Source: JALZVT01 sp964611345 (GTDB lineage Bacteria; Pseudomonadota; Gammaproteobacteria; Pseudomonadales; Azotimanducaceae). Taken from it: 50,497 nucleotides of DNA. This document shows, one piece after another, positions 8,086-16,498 of the stretch. The stretch covers positions 1-50,497 of the forward strand of contig CAZSYU010000024.1 in assembly GCA_964611345.1 (NCBI GenBank), read 5' to 3'. A program made the position numbers and the translations under genes. A model generated the notes under the pieces. The model saw only the letters and a list, made by a program, of their open reading frames with translations. It made no database searches and was not told the origin of the DNA. Positions within the stretch are counted from its first letter, which is position 1. Each line of letters begins with the position of its first letter.

Positions 8086-9207
8086 ATGAAATTTATTGAA
8101 GTCATTGGTGGTTGGCTCAACCGTCACTTTGCCAACGAGGAAGCGATCTTCCTCAGTGTGTTTCTGTGCATTGGTTTCGCCATCGTCATCAGCCTCGGCA
8201 CCTACCTTGCGCCAGTGCTCACCGGCCTGGTGCTCGCCTTTGTTCTGGAAGGACTGGTACGGCGGCTAGAGCAAGCCAAGGTGCCACGCCTAATCGCCGT
8301 GCTGCTCACGTTCCTGATTTTCATCGGTCTGCTTATTGGCTTCATTTTGGTGGTTTTGCCACTGGTCTGGCGTCAACTCAGGGCGCTTGTTGATGCGGTG
8401 CCGGCGCTGCTTGGTCGTTTGCAGGAAGCCTCCATCAACCTGCCGGAGAGCTTCAACGGGGTGCTCACCCAGGAACAGGTACAAAACTACGTTGATCTGG
8501 CCGTTGGCGAGGTCGGCACCCTCAGTCGCGGACTGCTTGAAACCATGGTTGCGCAAGTCCCCTCCGTCGTTGGTTTGCTGATTTATGTGGTTTTGGTGCC
8601 AATTTCGGTCTTCTTCTTCTTGAAAGATCGAGACCCGCTGATGGCCTGGTTTGGGTCCCTGCTGCCGCGCGAGCGGCCTCTTCTGGAGCGCGTGGGTGGT
8701 GAGATGGATCGCCAGCTCGCCAACTATGTCCGGGGCAAGTTCATTGAAATTTTCATCGTCGGCTCAGTGAGCTATGTCGCCTTTGAGTTTATGGGGCTGA
8801 GTTACGCGGCACTGCTTGGCTTGGTGGTCGGCATTTCTGTGCTGGTGCCCTATGTCGGCGCCGCCGTGGTGACCGTTCCCGTTGCTCTGGTGGCCTATAC
8901 CCAATGGGGTTGGACCGCCGAATTTGGTTATCTGATGGTGGTCTATCTCGTGATTCAGGCGCTGGATGGCAATGTGCTGGTGCCGTTGTTGTTTTCAGGG
9001 GCCGTTAATCTCCATCCCATCACCATCATCGTGGCGGTGCTGGCTTTTGGTGGTCTCTGGGGTATCTGGGGGGTGTTTTTTGCCATCCCGCTGGCAACCC
9101 TGGTGAAGGCGGTGTACGACGCCTGGCCAGGTGATATCGATGCCCGCGAGCGACCTCCTGCGCAACCCCCAGTGGCTGAGGCTGTCGCGGAGGCAAACCC
9201 TGACTGA
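8086..9207 (+). CDS. AI-2E/PerM family membrane transporter
   Basis: A 373-residue inner-membrane protein of the AI-2 exporter superfamily (PerM/TqsA/YdiK). Hydrophobic segments cluster at both ends: about 22-60 and 65-95 at the N terminus, then 155-185, 215-245, 250-280 and 290-340. A soluble loop with NLPESFNGVLTQEQVQNY lies between. The family signature region VPYVGAAVVTVPVAL and the closing GLWGIWGVFFAIPLATLVKAV are present. Substrates of this family are mostly undefined; some members export small signals or act as ion antiporters. It follows the TusA-like gene by about 100 bases, the same order as in Pseudomonas. Confidence 0.9.
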   Translation: MKFIEVIGGWLNRHFANEEAIFLSVFLCIGFAIVISLGTYLAPVLTGLVLAFVLEGLVRRLEQAKVPRLIAVLLTFLIFIGLLIGFILVVLPLVWRQLRALVDAVPALLGRLQEASINLPESFNGVLTQEQVQNYVDLAVGEVGTLSRGLLETMVAQVPSVVGLLIYVVLVPISVFFFLKDRDPLMAWFGSLLPRERPLLERVGGEMDRQLANYVRGKFIEIFIVGSVSYVAFEFMGLSYAALLGLVVGISVLVPYVGAAVVTVPVALVAYTQWGWTAEFGYLMVVYLVIQALDGNVLVPLLFSGAVNLHPITIIVAVLAFGGLWGIWGVFFAIPLATLVKAVYDAWPGDIDARERPPAQPPVAEAVAEANPD

Positions 9208-9328
9208 GCAGCGATTGTTTAACGCGCTCTTGGTTAGCAACTAACATTCAATAATTGGGTTTGTGGGGCGTGGCCCCGCCCATTACCATACCGGCGATTT
9301 TGATGACGAGAGCAACAGGACAAGCAAC

Positions 9329-10204
9329 ATGTTGAGCGGCAGCATTGTGGCGCTAGTCACACCCATGGCGGCAGACGGTGCCGTGCATTGGCAGGAGCTG
9401 GATGCCCTGATTGATTGGCACATTGCCAGTGGCACAGCCGGTATTGTTCCGATGGGAACAACGGGTGAATCTGCCACGCTTGCGGTCGAAGAGCACCTGC
9501 AGGTTATCGAGGCGACCATAAAGCGTGTTGCCGGGCGTGTTCCAGTAATTGCCGGCACCGGTGCTAACTCAACTGCCGAAGCTATTCATCAAACTCAGGA
9601 GGCACAGCGCCTGGGCGCAGATGCCTGCCTGTTGGTTACGCCGTACTACAACCGGCCAACTCAAGCCGGGCTAGTGGCTCACTTTGAAGCGATTGTAAAA
9701 GCCACGCAGGTGCCATTGGTGCTGTATAACGTTCCGCCGCGCACGGCCTGTGACATGCTGCCCGCCACTGTTGCGGAAGTCGCGCGGCTAGACTCAGTGA
9801 TTGGCATTAAAGAAGCCTGTGGTGACCCCGAGCGTGTCGCGCAACTCCGAGCTGTGGTCGATTCTGATTTTATAATTCTCTCAGGTGAGGATGCGCAGAC
9901 CATGCGAATGGCAGAGCTCGGCGCGGTTGGCGCAATTTCGGTCAGTGCTAATGTAATACCGCAGCGGATGGCAGAGTTTTGCGGCGCATTTCTTGCCGGT
10001 GATCTCACCAAGGCGAAGGCGTTGGATGCCACACTCCAGACTGTGCACGACGCCATGTTTGTTGAGTCGAGCCCACAGCCGGTTAAGTGGGCTTTGCACC
10101 AGATGGGTAAGATTTCCTCGGGCATTCGTCTGCCATTGTTACCGTTGTCTGAATCGAACCAACCGGTGGTCAAATCGGCGCTGGCGGAGGTGGGGGCCCT
10201 ATGA
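9329..10204 (+). CDS. dapA: 4-hydroxy-tetrahydrodipicolinate synthase
   Basis: This 291-residue class I aldolase-type enzyme condenses pyruvate with aspartate semialdehyde, the first committed step to diaminopimelate and lysine. The Schiff-base lysine is Lys161 (VIGIKEACGD), with Tyr133 (LYNVPPRT), the TGES loop after Thr44-Thr45, and Tyr107 (TPYYNRPTQ), matching E. coli numbering. The ATG at 9329 follows an AGGA ribosome-binding site; the frame open to 9263 is not needed. The stop overlaps the bamC start by 4 bases (ATGA), so dapA and bamC are one transcription unit, as in other Gammaproteobacteria. Confidence 0.97.
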   Translation: MLSGSIVALVTPMAADGAVHWQELDALIDWHIASGTAGIVPMGTTGESATLAVEEHLQVIEATIKRVAGRVPVIAGTGANSTAEAIHQTQEAQRLGADACLLVTPYYNRPTQAGLVAHFEAIVKATQVPLVLYNVPPRTACDMLPATVAEVARLDSVIGIKEACGDPERVAQLRAVVDSDFIILSGEDAQTMRMAELGAVGAISVSANVIPQRMAEFCGAFLAGDLTKAKALDATLQTVHDAMFVESSPQPVKWALHQMGKISSGIRLPLLPLSESNQPVVKSALAEVGAL

Positions 10205-11325
10205 ATGTAAGTGTGAAGGTGTTGTATGCGCTAGGCGCAGTGGTGTTGGCGCTTGGTCTATCGGGTTGCGGTCGCTGGCTTAACGACGACGAGGGTTTCA
10301 TTGTCGATCGCTCTGATGACTATTTGGACGCCGAAGTGCGCGACGGTTTGGCCGTGCCACCTGACCTAAACGCAGGGCGGGTCGATGATCCGTTTGCGAT
10401 ACCAAGTATCGCCAATCCGAAAGGGGCGACCTTTCCTGATCAGGCCCCGCGGCCAGTGCCGATTCTGGCTAAAAACCAGGCAGAGACCGTAAAAATTCAA
10501 AAGCTGGGTGAGCGGCGCTGGTTGGTGTTAACCGAAGCGCCGTCCGTTGTGTGGCCCAAGCTAAAACAGTTCCTCGCCGAGAACGCGATTGATACGGTGA
10601 CCGAAGAGGCTCTTAAGGGGCGCATCACTACCGACTGGTTTGACGTCGAAGAAGATGAGTATCGGGATGTTATTCGTCTTGCGGTAGCTCAGGGAAAGGT
10701 GGACGGTTCGGCGAGTGGCGGGCTTGAGCGAGTTAACTTTAGTGTTGAACAGGGCATGCGTGAAGACACGACTGAAATCCATGTGCGCCATCAAAACGAC
10801 CTGCTGGATGAAGCCGTTGATATTGCGGATGCGCAACTTTTGTCGACGGAGTCCTCAATTCTTGCCGTGGAAGAAAGTCTCCTGCGCGAGCTCGGTGGTT
10901 ACCTGGCCTCGGAGGTGAGTTCGCAAAGCGTGTCGCGGGTTGGTCAGAGTCTGGTAGGAGCTACCAAAGCGGCCATCGACACGGATTCCGCGGGTCACCC
11001 CGTGCTGTTGTTGAACCTCGATTTTGACCGTGCTTGGGCCTCGGTAAGCCAGGCGCTGGACAATGCGGAAGTGTCAGTCACTGACCTGGATCGGTCGGAA
11101 GGCGTGTTTTATGTGGAGATGCCGGAGGAAGTGTTAACCGGAGAGACCGTAAAGAGAGGGCTCTTTGGCCGCCGCCGCGGCGGTGAGCTATTGCCGCTGC
11201 AGATTATTGTTGTTGCTGCGGACGACAGTGGCTATCAAGTGAGTGCGGTAGACGCGGAGGCGGTGGCGCTGGAATCTGATCACGCGCGCAACGTACTAAG
11301 TTTGATTCGCGAATTCGCGATTTGA
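10201..11325 (+). CDS. bamC: Outer membrane assembly lipoprotein BamC
   Basis: A 374-residue lipoprotein (lipobox LSGC, Cys23) of the NlpB/DapX family, a non-essential part of the BAM machine that inserts beta-barrel proteins. After an extended N-terminal tail (residues 30-100, including VPPDLN, the part that lies along BamD) come two helix-grip domains. The first begins near RRWLVLTEAPSVVWPKLKQF and the second near LLNLDFDRAWASVSQALD. It overlaps dapA upstream and the MBL gene downstream, each by 4 bases. Confidence 0.92.
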   Translation: MNVSVKVLYALGAVVLALGLSGCGRWLNDDEGFIVDRSDDYLDAEVRDGLAVPPDLNAGRVDDPFAIPSIANPKGATFPDQAPRPVPILAKNQAETVKIQKLGERRWLVLTEAPSVVWPKLKQFLAENAIDTVTEEALKGRITTDWFDVEEDEYRDVIRLAVAQGKVDGSASGGLERVNFSVEQGMREDTTEIHVRHQNDLLDEAVDIADAQLLSTESSILAVEESLLRELGGYLASEVSSQSVSRVGQSLVGATKAAIDTDSAGHPVLLLNLDFDRAWASVSQALDNAEVSVTDLDRSEGVFYVEMPEEVLTGETVKRGLFGRRRGGELLPLQIIVVAADDSGYQVSAVDAEAVALESDHARNVLSLIREFAI

Positions 11326-12098
11326 TTCGGCTCGCCTCGCTTGGCAGTGGCAGCAAGGGTAATGCTACGCTGGTGCAACTCGGTGGTGAGTTGTTGTTGG
11401 TCGATTGCGGTTTCAGTGCCCGCCAGGTAACGCAACGGCTCGAAAAACTTGAGCTTGCGCCCGGTGATATCACGGCGCTGCTCGTGACTCATGAGCATTC
11501 AGATCACATGCGTGGTGTGCAAACCCTCGCACATCGTTACAACATCCCCGTCTATGCGTCGCATGGCACGCTAAAAGCCATGAATTTCAGTCTTGCGGCG
11601 ACAACATTCGATTCGCACGGCTCGTTCTCAATAGGCAAGGTCACGGTGATGCCAGTGGCCGTTCCGCATGACGCACGCGAACCTACCCAGTTCGTCTTTG
11701 GCTGCGATGGCATCAAGATTGGCGTGTTGTCAGACCTCGGTCACATCACACCGCACGTTATCAGTGCGTACCGCGATTGTGACCTGCTCATGATGGAGAG
11801 CAATCACGACGTTGACATGTTGATGGCGGGTCGCTACCCGCCCAGTCTGAAACGTCGGGTCGGTGGTGTGCATGGTCATCTGTCTAATCGCCAGGCCGCG
11901 GAGCTGCTCGAAGCCGTCGGTCACGCCAACCTACGGGTGGTGATCGGTCACGTTAGTGAACAAAACAACGCACTGCCGCTGATTGAAGAAGCGCTTGGCA
12001 GTTACCGAGCGAAACTGCGATCTCTCGAGATCGCCAGTCAAAGTGACGGCGTTAGTTGGCAGAGTTTTGATGAACTGACGCCGTCCCCGCTGGTTTAG
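11322..12098 (+). CDS. MBL-fold hydrolase, YycJ/VicX-like
   Basis: A 258-residue metallo-beta-lactamase-fold protein beginning LASLGSGSKGNATLV, which is characteristic of the YycJ/WalJ branch (possible 5'-exonuclease or phosphodiesterase). The metal motif THEHSDH follows, with a later Asp in IGVLSDLGH and the HVSEQNN segment near the C terminus. Translation probably starts at the TTG at 11322 overlapping the bamC stop (TTGA), because no ATG fits. In Pseudomonas the corresponding gene is followed by purC; here purC is absent and a convergent regulator gene ends 5 bases later. Confidence 0.88.
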   Translation: MIRLASLGSGSKGNATLVQLGGELLLVDCGFSARQVTQRLEKLELAPGDITALLVTHEHSDHMRGVQTLAHRYNIPVYASHGTLKAMNFSLAATTFDSHGSFSIGKVTVMPVAVPHDAREPTQFVFGCDGIKIGVLSDLGHITPHVISAYRDCDLLMMESNHDVDMLMAGRYPPSLKRRVGGVHGHLSNRQAAELLEAVGHANLRVVIGHVSEQNNALPLIEEALGSYRAKLRSLEIASQSDGVSWQSFDELTPSPLV

Positions 12099-12102
12099 CG
12101 CC

Positions 12103-13893
12103 TCAAACCTCGCCGAGGCTCCTGTTCAGTGCCGCCAAAGCCATCGAACCTATCTCTTCGGGGTGCCCATAGAGCATCAGCTGACCGTAATCGGGACACT
12201 CAATCAATTCAACCTGCTCATGGCGCCGAGCGAAGTCCCGAACGCTGGCAATAGACACAACTCCGTCGTGCTTGCCGTGTATAAAGGTTAGCGGACACTC
12301 AACCTTTCGCACGTAGTCGTCCCAGTTAGAAGTTATCAGCATGCTCTCGTGCTGGAACGCATGATATCCCTGGATCGTGGCGTGCCGATAGCCGTCGGCC
12401 AGATGTGCGAAAACGTCCTCGCGCTGTGTGAGTTGATGGTCTCTAGGAGAGTGTCTGTGCAAGGCATTCATGAATTTCTGCTCGCCGCCACTATCGAGTA
12501 GTGCAATGCCTGCGCGAAGTATCAACGGCAGCACCTTTGGCGCGTAGCGAGCCGTCAAGGCGATTGCGCGCTGTCTTGGGGTCATAATCTCAAACTGCTG
12601 TCGATGCAAGATGGGAACGCCACCACTGATGCTGACGACAGCTTGAATTCTCTCCGGGAGCAGCGCCGCCGCAATGGTTGCCAGCGCACCGCCGGACATG
12701 TGGCCAATGATGCTCACTTTTTCCAGGTTGAGGACATCCAGGAATTCCCTGACGTCTGCAGCAAACAGCTCGCCGAGGTGCTCGTTGCTTAGGTAGCGAC
12801 TAGAACGACCAAAACCCGGTCGATGGATGTTCAGGCAATGCATGCGGTTTTCTGCAATTTGCTTTTCAAAAAGCATCGGCAGGTTTGGGGTATCGAGCAT
12901 GCCATGCAGAAACAGGAAAGTGCTGGGATCACTGGCGCTGCCGATGTCGTCGTAGTCCATGCGGCGCTTGTCCCTCAGCTGGACTTCTTGGCGGTAGTCG
13001 ACGTGTGCTCTGGTATGGTGGCCGCCGTTCGGATCTTGGCTGTCCAACTCTTCAGTTTCGCCGCTGTTTGAGGCGAATACCAAGCCGGTGACAAGGCGAA
13101 TGAGTTCGGACTGGGAATGTGCGCCAGTTTTTTGCTGGATCGCTTTGAGCTGGGTTCTCACGGTGCCGATTGACCGGGAGCGCCGCTCGGCGATTTGTCG
13201 AAGCGATAGGCCGCTGTAGAGTCCTTTAAGCAAGGTGAGTTCGGTGGCGCTCACGCCAAATCCTTCTTGCAGCAGACGTTCTGTGACCTCTGACCAATGG
13301 CCACTCACAGCATTTGCGATCACAACTTCGGGACTTGCAGCAGTAGCAAGCAACACGAGGGGTCTATCGTTGATGTCTCTGACTACCAGAGGTTGAGGCT
13401 GTCCTGAGGCACGAACCTGGCGCAAAGCATCTCGAATACTGGCCCGGTTACCGCCGTCGATCGGTAACTGTTCAATCGTTGGTTGTGGTGGAAGACCGAG
13501 CATCTGGCAAGCAGCTTCGTTTACGGCGGCGAGATGGCCTCCACCATCGAAAGCCAGTGCGCAGTTTGGGTGGGTATCGACCAGGTCTTGGACATTCAGT
13601 GAATTGTTGCTTGGTGGAAGGGCTCTCCCAATACGTTCAAACACGTGTAAAGCCCGGCTGAAATGGCGTGCCAGATTTTCATCGAGCTCCACTGATAAGG
13701 GCTCCGCTCCAATCGGGAGCAAAAGTCGTCGAATGTGACTGTCCCAATCAGCCACAAGCTCATCGTATCTGGAAGGATGCACAGTGGTCTCGTAAACCAG
13801 GCTGGTGAGGCGCTCTTCATCCATGCTCTCAGGCGTGCTCTCAGGAAATTTCGGCTCTTTTTTAATGTCTGGCCCCACTTTATTAGCGCTCAT
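12103..13893 (-). CDS. PAS-like/LuxR HTH/alpha-beta hydrolase regulator, catalytic residues lost
   Basis: A 596-residue three-part protein. Residues about 100-195 resemble a PAS sensor (LVDTHPNCALAFDGGGHLAAVN). Residues 205-272 are a LuxR-type helix-turn-helix (LLKGLYSGLSLRQIAERR, then TVRTQLKAIQQKTG). Residues 320-590 form an alpha/beta hydrolase domain. In that domain the nucleophile elbow reads G397-H-M-S-G-G, with Met399 where the catalytic Ser of GHSxGG belongs, and the histidine position is Gln571 (DYGQLMLYGHP); the acid Asp543 remains. The domain is therefore probably a ligand-binding pseudoenzyme rather than a hydrolase. It is convergent with the MBL gene and divergent from cnoX. The ligand and target genes are unknown. 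Confidence 0.85.
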   Translation of the reverse strand: MSANKVGPDIKKEPKFPESTPESMDEERLTSLVYETTVHPSRYDELVADWDSHIRRLLLPIGAEPLSVELDENLARHFSRALHVFERIGRALPPSNNSLNVQDLVDTHPNCALAFDGGGHLAAVNEAACQMLGLPPQPTIEQLPIDGGNRASIRDALRQVRASGQPQPLVVRDINDRPLVLLATAASPEVVIANAVSGHWSEVTERLLQEGFGVSATELTLLKGLYSGLSLRQIAERRSRSIGTVRTQLKAIQQKTGAHSQSELIRLVTGLVFASNSGETEELDSQDPNGGHHTRAHVDYRQEVQLRDKRRMDYDDIGSASDPSTFLFLHGMLDTPNLPMLFEKQIAENRMHCLNIHRPGFGRSSRYLSNEHLGELFAADVREFLDVLNLEKVSIIGHMSGGALATIAAALLPERIQAVVSISGGVPILHRQQFEIMTPRQRAIALTARYAPKVLPLILRAGIALLDSGGEQKFMNALHRHSPRDHQLTQREDVFAHLADGYRHATIQGYHAFQHESMLITSNWDDYVRKVECPLTFIHGKHDGVVSIASVRDFARRHEQVELIECPDYGQLMLYGHPEEIGSMALAALNRSLGEV

Positions 13894-13978
13894 ACGAGCT
13901 TATACACCACTTGGGGTATGTGGACGTAGCATGAAAGTACTAAGTTACCTCCAGAGCCTCAGGGATGAGGCCACCACC

Positions 13979-14018
13979 TAAGACCGACCGCGGAGTGGTA
14001 ACCCCGCGGTCGGTCTTA
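13979..14018. promoter_or_regulatory. Perfect 15-bp inverted repeat between divergent genes
   Basis: TAAGACCGACCGCGG (13979-13993) is exactly repeated in inverse at 14004-14018, with a 10-base spacer. It lies in the 167-base region between the regulator gene (start 13893) and cnoX (start 14061), about 42 bases before the cnoX start. A shorter hairpin, GCCTC/GAGGC, lies at 13956-13971. Since both flanking genes point away, a terminator for them is unlikely. An operator, a leader hairpin or a REP-like element are all possible. Confidence 0.6.
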
Positions 14019-14060
14019 ATCTTGTTAAAATGGCAGCTCCTCAACTCTATCGAGCACTTT

Positions 14061-14927
14061 GTGAGCGCTACTCCAGCCGTATTTACCGCTACCCCGCAGA
14101 CTTTCCAAGCTGATGTGATCGACCGGTCCAATGAGGTTCCGGTTATCGTCTTGTTTTGGGCAGAGCAGATGCCGGAGACGGTATCGATGCGCCAGGTATT
14201 GGACACCCAGGTAAGCAGTTGCAGCGACAAACTCAGTCTTGCTCTGGTGGATGTTGCTGCTGATCAGGCCTTTGCACAGTCCTTGGCGCAGTCACTTGGC
14301 GTTCAGTCGGTGCCCAGTGTCCGCGTCATACGCGATGGTCAGCTGCTGGATCAGCTCGATGGGCCCCAAACGGATGATGCGTTGATCGCTCTTTGCGATC
14401 GACTAACGCTCTCCAGTGCAGATGTACTGAAGGAGCAACTGGCGGTTTGTCTGGATTCCGGCGACTTTGAGTCGGCTCTAACCCTTCTGCAGCGTGCAAT
14501 CGAAGAAGAACCTGGGAACGCGGAATATCGGGTGGAGTTAGCGGACATCCTGGCAATCCAGGGGGACTTAACTGGAGCCAAAACGGCCCTCTCTGGCATT
14601 GACGACTCGACCCCAAACATCGCCCGGCCTAGGGCTCGGTTGGAATTTGCGGAGAAGGTGGAGGGTTTAGATTCGATAGAGGTCTTGGAGACGAAGGTCG
14701 CTGAGAACAGCGGAGACTTGGAAAGCCAGTACAGCCTGTCGGTTCGTTATGTGTGCGCTAACCGTCTAGAGGATGCACTTGAAACCGCTTTAGATATTCT
14801 CTGTGCAGATCGAAAGTTCCGCGACGACATCGGGCGGCTGACGATGCTGCAAATATTTGAGCTATTACCCAAAGGCTCTGAGCTGGCCTCTTCGTTTCGA
14901 CGCCGAATGTTCAACTTTATGCACTAG
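14061..14927 (+). CDS. cnoX: CnoX/YbbN-like co-chaperone (thioredoxin domain plus TPR)
   Basis: A 288-residue cytosolic protein. Residues about 10-115 form a thioredoxin-like domain (VPVIVLFWAEQ to SVPSVRVIRDGQLLDQLDGP). The rest is helical TPR-like (DFESALTLLQRAIEEEPGN, then the LESQYSLSVRYVCANRLEDA region). This is the CnoX architecture, a holdase that hands chlorine- or heat-damaged proteins to DnaK and GroEL. Where thioredoxin has CxxC and E. coli CnoX retains one Cys, this protein reads AEQMPETV, so both cysteines are missing. The GTG at 14061 gives the family N terminus; no ATG fits, and the upstream-open frame runs through the palindrome. Confidence 0.82.
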   Translation: MSATPAVFTATPQTFQADVIDRSNEVPVIVLFWAEQMPETVSMRQVLDTQVSSCSDKLSLALVDVAADQAFAQSLAQSLGVQSVPSVRVIRDGQLLDQLDGPQTDDALIALCDRLTLSSADVLKEQLAVCLDSGDFESALTLLQRAIEEEPGNAEYRVELADILAIQGDLTGAKTALSGIDDSTPNIARPRARLEFAEKVEGLDSIEVLETKVAENSGDLESQYSLSVRYVCANRLEDALETALDILCADRKFRDDIGRLTMLQIFELLPKGSELASSFRRRMFNFMH

Positions 14928-14929
14928 TT

Positions 14930-15850
14930 TCATATGGGCGAGCTGATTGGGGCTCTACTCGATCGGAGCGTCGGCATTTGAATCCATCGCTGCCCAATTT
15001 TTTTTAAATACTTACTGAGCGCGTTTTGCATGCCGTAGGCGCGGTACCTCGCGGAGTGTGCGTGCACATGCGCTAACCACTCGCGTTCTGATTGACCTAA
15101 ACTGACTAGGATTTTTTTCGGAGCGGCTGCGGTGCTTCTGGGGTTCTTGGTGAGTTGATGCGTCCATCGAAGTAACTGTAAGTAGCTGGATAAAGAGAGA
15201 TCAAGTTGTTCCAAGTTTGCCAGAATGGTCTTGCGACTATGGTTCCGCAATTGCCCTGATGTGTGTTTGCAAGGGATAGGGGTGTAAGGATTTGCCCGTG
15301 CCGGATTGAGTTCTACGTAAACCATGCAGTTAAGGATGGCATTGCGATCCAGTAACGCCACTGACTTAAACCGCCCTTCCCAGAATCTCCCAGAGCAGTC
15401 ATCTTCTGCGTTTGCGATGCGGGCTAAAGGTTCGTTGATATCACGCATGAACCAAGACAGGCTGCCCAGCCTGCGCCGAAGTATTTCGATTCGGCCGGGT
15501 TGCGAAAGCAGGTTGCTGATTTTCTCCTTCATCTTGGGTTGTCTCGGCCCTCCATGTCGAGATAGCCATCGCTTTGCTACTTCCTCAGGAGTCCACCCGT
15601 ATGTTCGTTTAGGTACTGAACGAACGACTAAGTGATAGTGGTTACTCATTACCGCGTACGCGTAGAGATCCACGGCGAAATGCCGAGCAAGACGCAGAAT
15701 TCGATTTTCTATCCATTGCTTTCTGTGATCGTAAGAGTTCCCACTCACAGGGTCGTGGCCACAGAGCCAGGCGCGCCTGACGCAGCGCGAAGTGCAGTGG
15801 TAATAGCCACCATTCTCTTCATCGACCAGATGTGCTCGTGGGTATGTCAT
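14930..15850 (-). CDS. REP-associated tyrosine transposase (RAYT)-like
   Basis: About 306 residues of the Y1/IS200-like nuclease family that is domesticated in many Proteobacteria. The N-terminal YYHCTSRCVRRAWLCG is typical, the HUH metal motif appears as NHYHLVVRS, and the nucleophile Tyr is expected in MVYVELNPARA. The C-terminal helical part (SGQLRNHSRKTILANLEQ) is as in RAYT proteins. Such genes usually stand alone and act on palindromic REP sequences elsewhere in the genome rather than moving as an IS. The ATG at 15850 was chosen; a TTG lies two codons upstream. It ends 3 bases from the convergent cnoX stop. No obvious terminal repeats bracket it. Confidence 0.85.
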   Translation of the reverse strand: MTYPRAHLVDEENGGYYHCTSRCVRRAWLCGHDPVSGNSYDHRKQWIENRILRLARHFAVDLYAYAVMSNHYHLVVRSVPKRTYGWTPEEVAKRWLSRHGGPRQPKMKEKISNLLSQPGRIEILRRRLGSLSWFMRDINEPLARIANAEDDCSGRFWEGRFKSVALLDRNAILNCMVYVELNPARANPYTPIPCKHTSGQLRNHSRKTILANLEQLDLSLSSYLQLLRWTHQLTKNPRSTAAAPKKILVSLGQSEREWLAHVHAHSARYRAYGMQNALSKYLKKIGQRWIQMPTLRSSRAPISSPI

Positions 15851-16129
15851 ATCCAAAAGGGTGGGGCAGTAACTGGATTCTCGCTACTGTGATTCAGCTC
15901 TCGTTTGCGACAGATATTTGCTCATGGTGTGCAGGCCTTTATTAGTGGACAGCCAAGCTTTCTCGTCCCCCTACATAAGTTACAGACTGTCCCCTTCTCA
16001 TGAGAACCAAGTCGCATCTCCGAGTATGGTGCTCGCCTATCCTTTCGCCTAACTGTTTGCTCGCCTGAGCCGCTGCCTGGTCGAGCGCCAGCCTACTCGG
16101 GCTGGCTACCTGTCGGACTAGGAGTGCTG
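15851..16129. other. Intergenic region upstream of RAYT and FHA genes
   Basis: This 279-base gap separates the divergent RAYT gene and the FHA-PP2C-kinase cluster, so promoters in both directions are expected here. Its reverse strand contains GGGACAGTCTGTAACTTATG (complement of 15974-15993) followed by a G-run. I associate similar sequence with DNA near IS200-like/DUF1568 genes, but only from memory. No open frame of note is present. The first gene of the cluster has an AGGAG site at 16119-16123. Confidence 0.35.
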
Positions 16130-16498
16130 ATGGAATCCGTGATTGACGCAGCTGAAGATGAACTACTAAAAAGTCCAGCGATAGAACTGCTGCTAGTTTG
16201 GCGTGGCCAGGAGTTGCGGCTCAGTAATCATCTCGATAGGAGCTTTACCATAGGTTTGCAGCGGGACAACAACCTGGTTGTATCCGGCACATATGTTTCG
16301 AGGCTGCACGCGACCTTAAAATGGTGCCGCAATCGATTTGAATTGTGCGATCACAGCACCAATGGCAGTTTTGTGCAGCTCGAAGATGAGGAAATCAGAT
16401 ACGTTCACCGTAGTTCGATTCGCCTCTGGGGCGAAGGCTTCCTTTCTTTTGGCGAACCGCTTACAGAAACAAACGTAATCCGCTTTAGTCATGCGTAA
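16130..16498 (+). CDS. FHA-domain protein
   Basis: A 122-residue cytosolic protein that is almost only a forkhead-associated domain, which binds phosphothreonine peptides. The domain runs from about residue 35 to 110: FTIGLQRDNNLVVSG, then TYVSRLHATLKW (the SRxH phosphate-binding segment), then DHSTNGSFVQL (the NG motif). The ATG at 16130 sits 6 bases after AGGAG; a GTG two codons earlier would be too close to it. The gene overlaps the phosphatase start by 8 bases, so it should be translated with the phosphatase and kinase and read out the kinase state. Confidence 0.9.
   Translation: MESVIDAAEDELLKSPAIELLLVWRGQELRLSNHLDRSFTIGLQRDNNLVVSGTYVSRLHATLKWCRNRFELCDHSTNGSFVQLEDEEIRYVHRSSIRLWGEGFLSFGEPLTETNVIRFSHA

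Noticed and set aside
13979..14018. Rho-independent terminator
   Set aside because: The stem is strong, but both flanking genes read away from it and no uninterrupted T-run follows on either strand.
14930..15850. Active IS200/IS605 insertion sequence
   Set aside because: The protein is RAYT-like, a single gene without visible subterminal hairpin ends or a TnpB partner, and it does not interrupt another gene.
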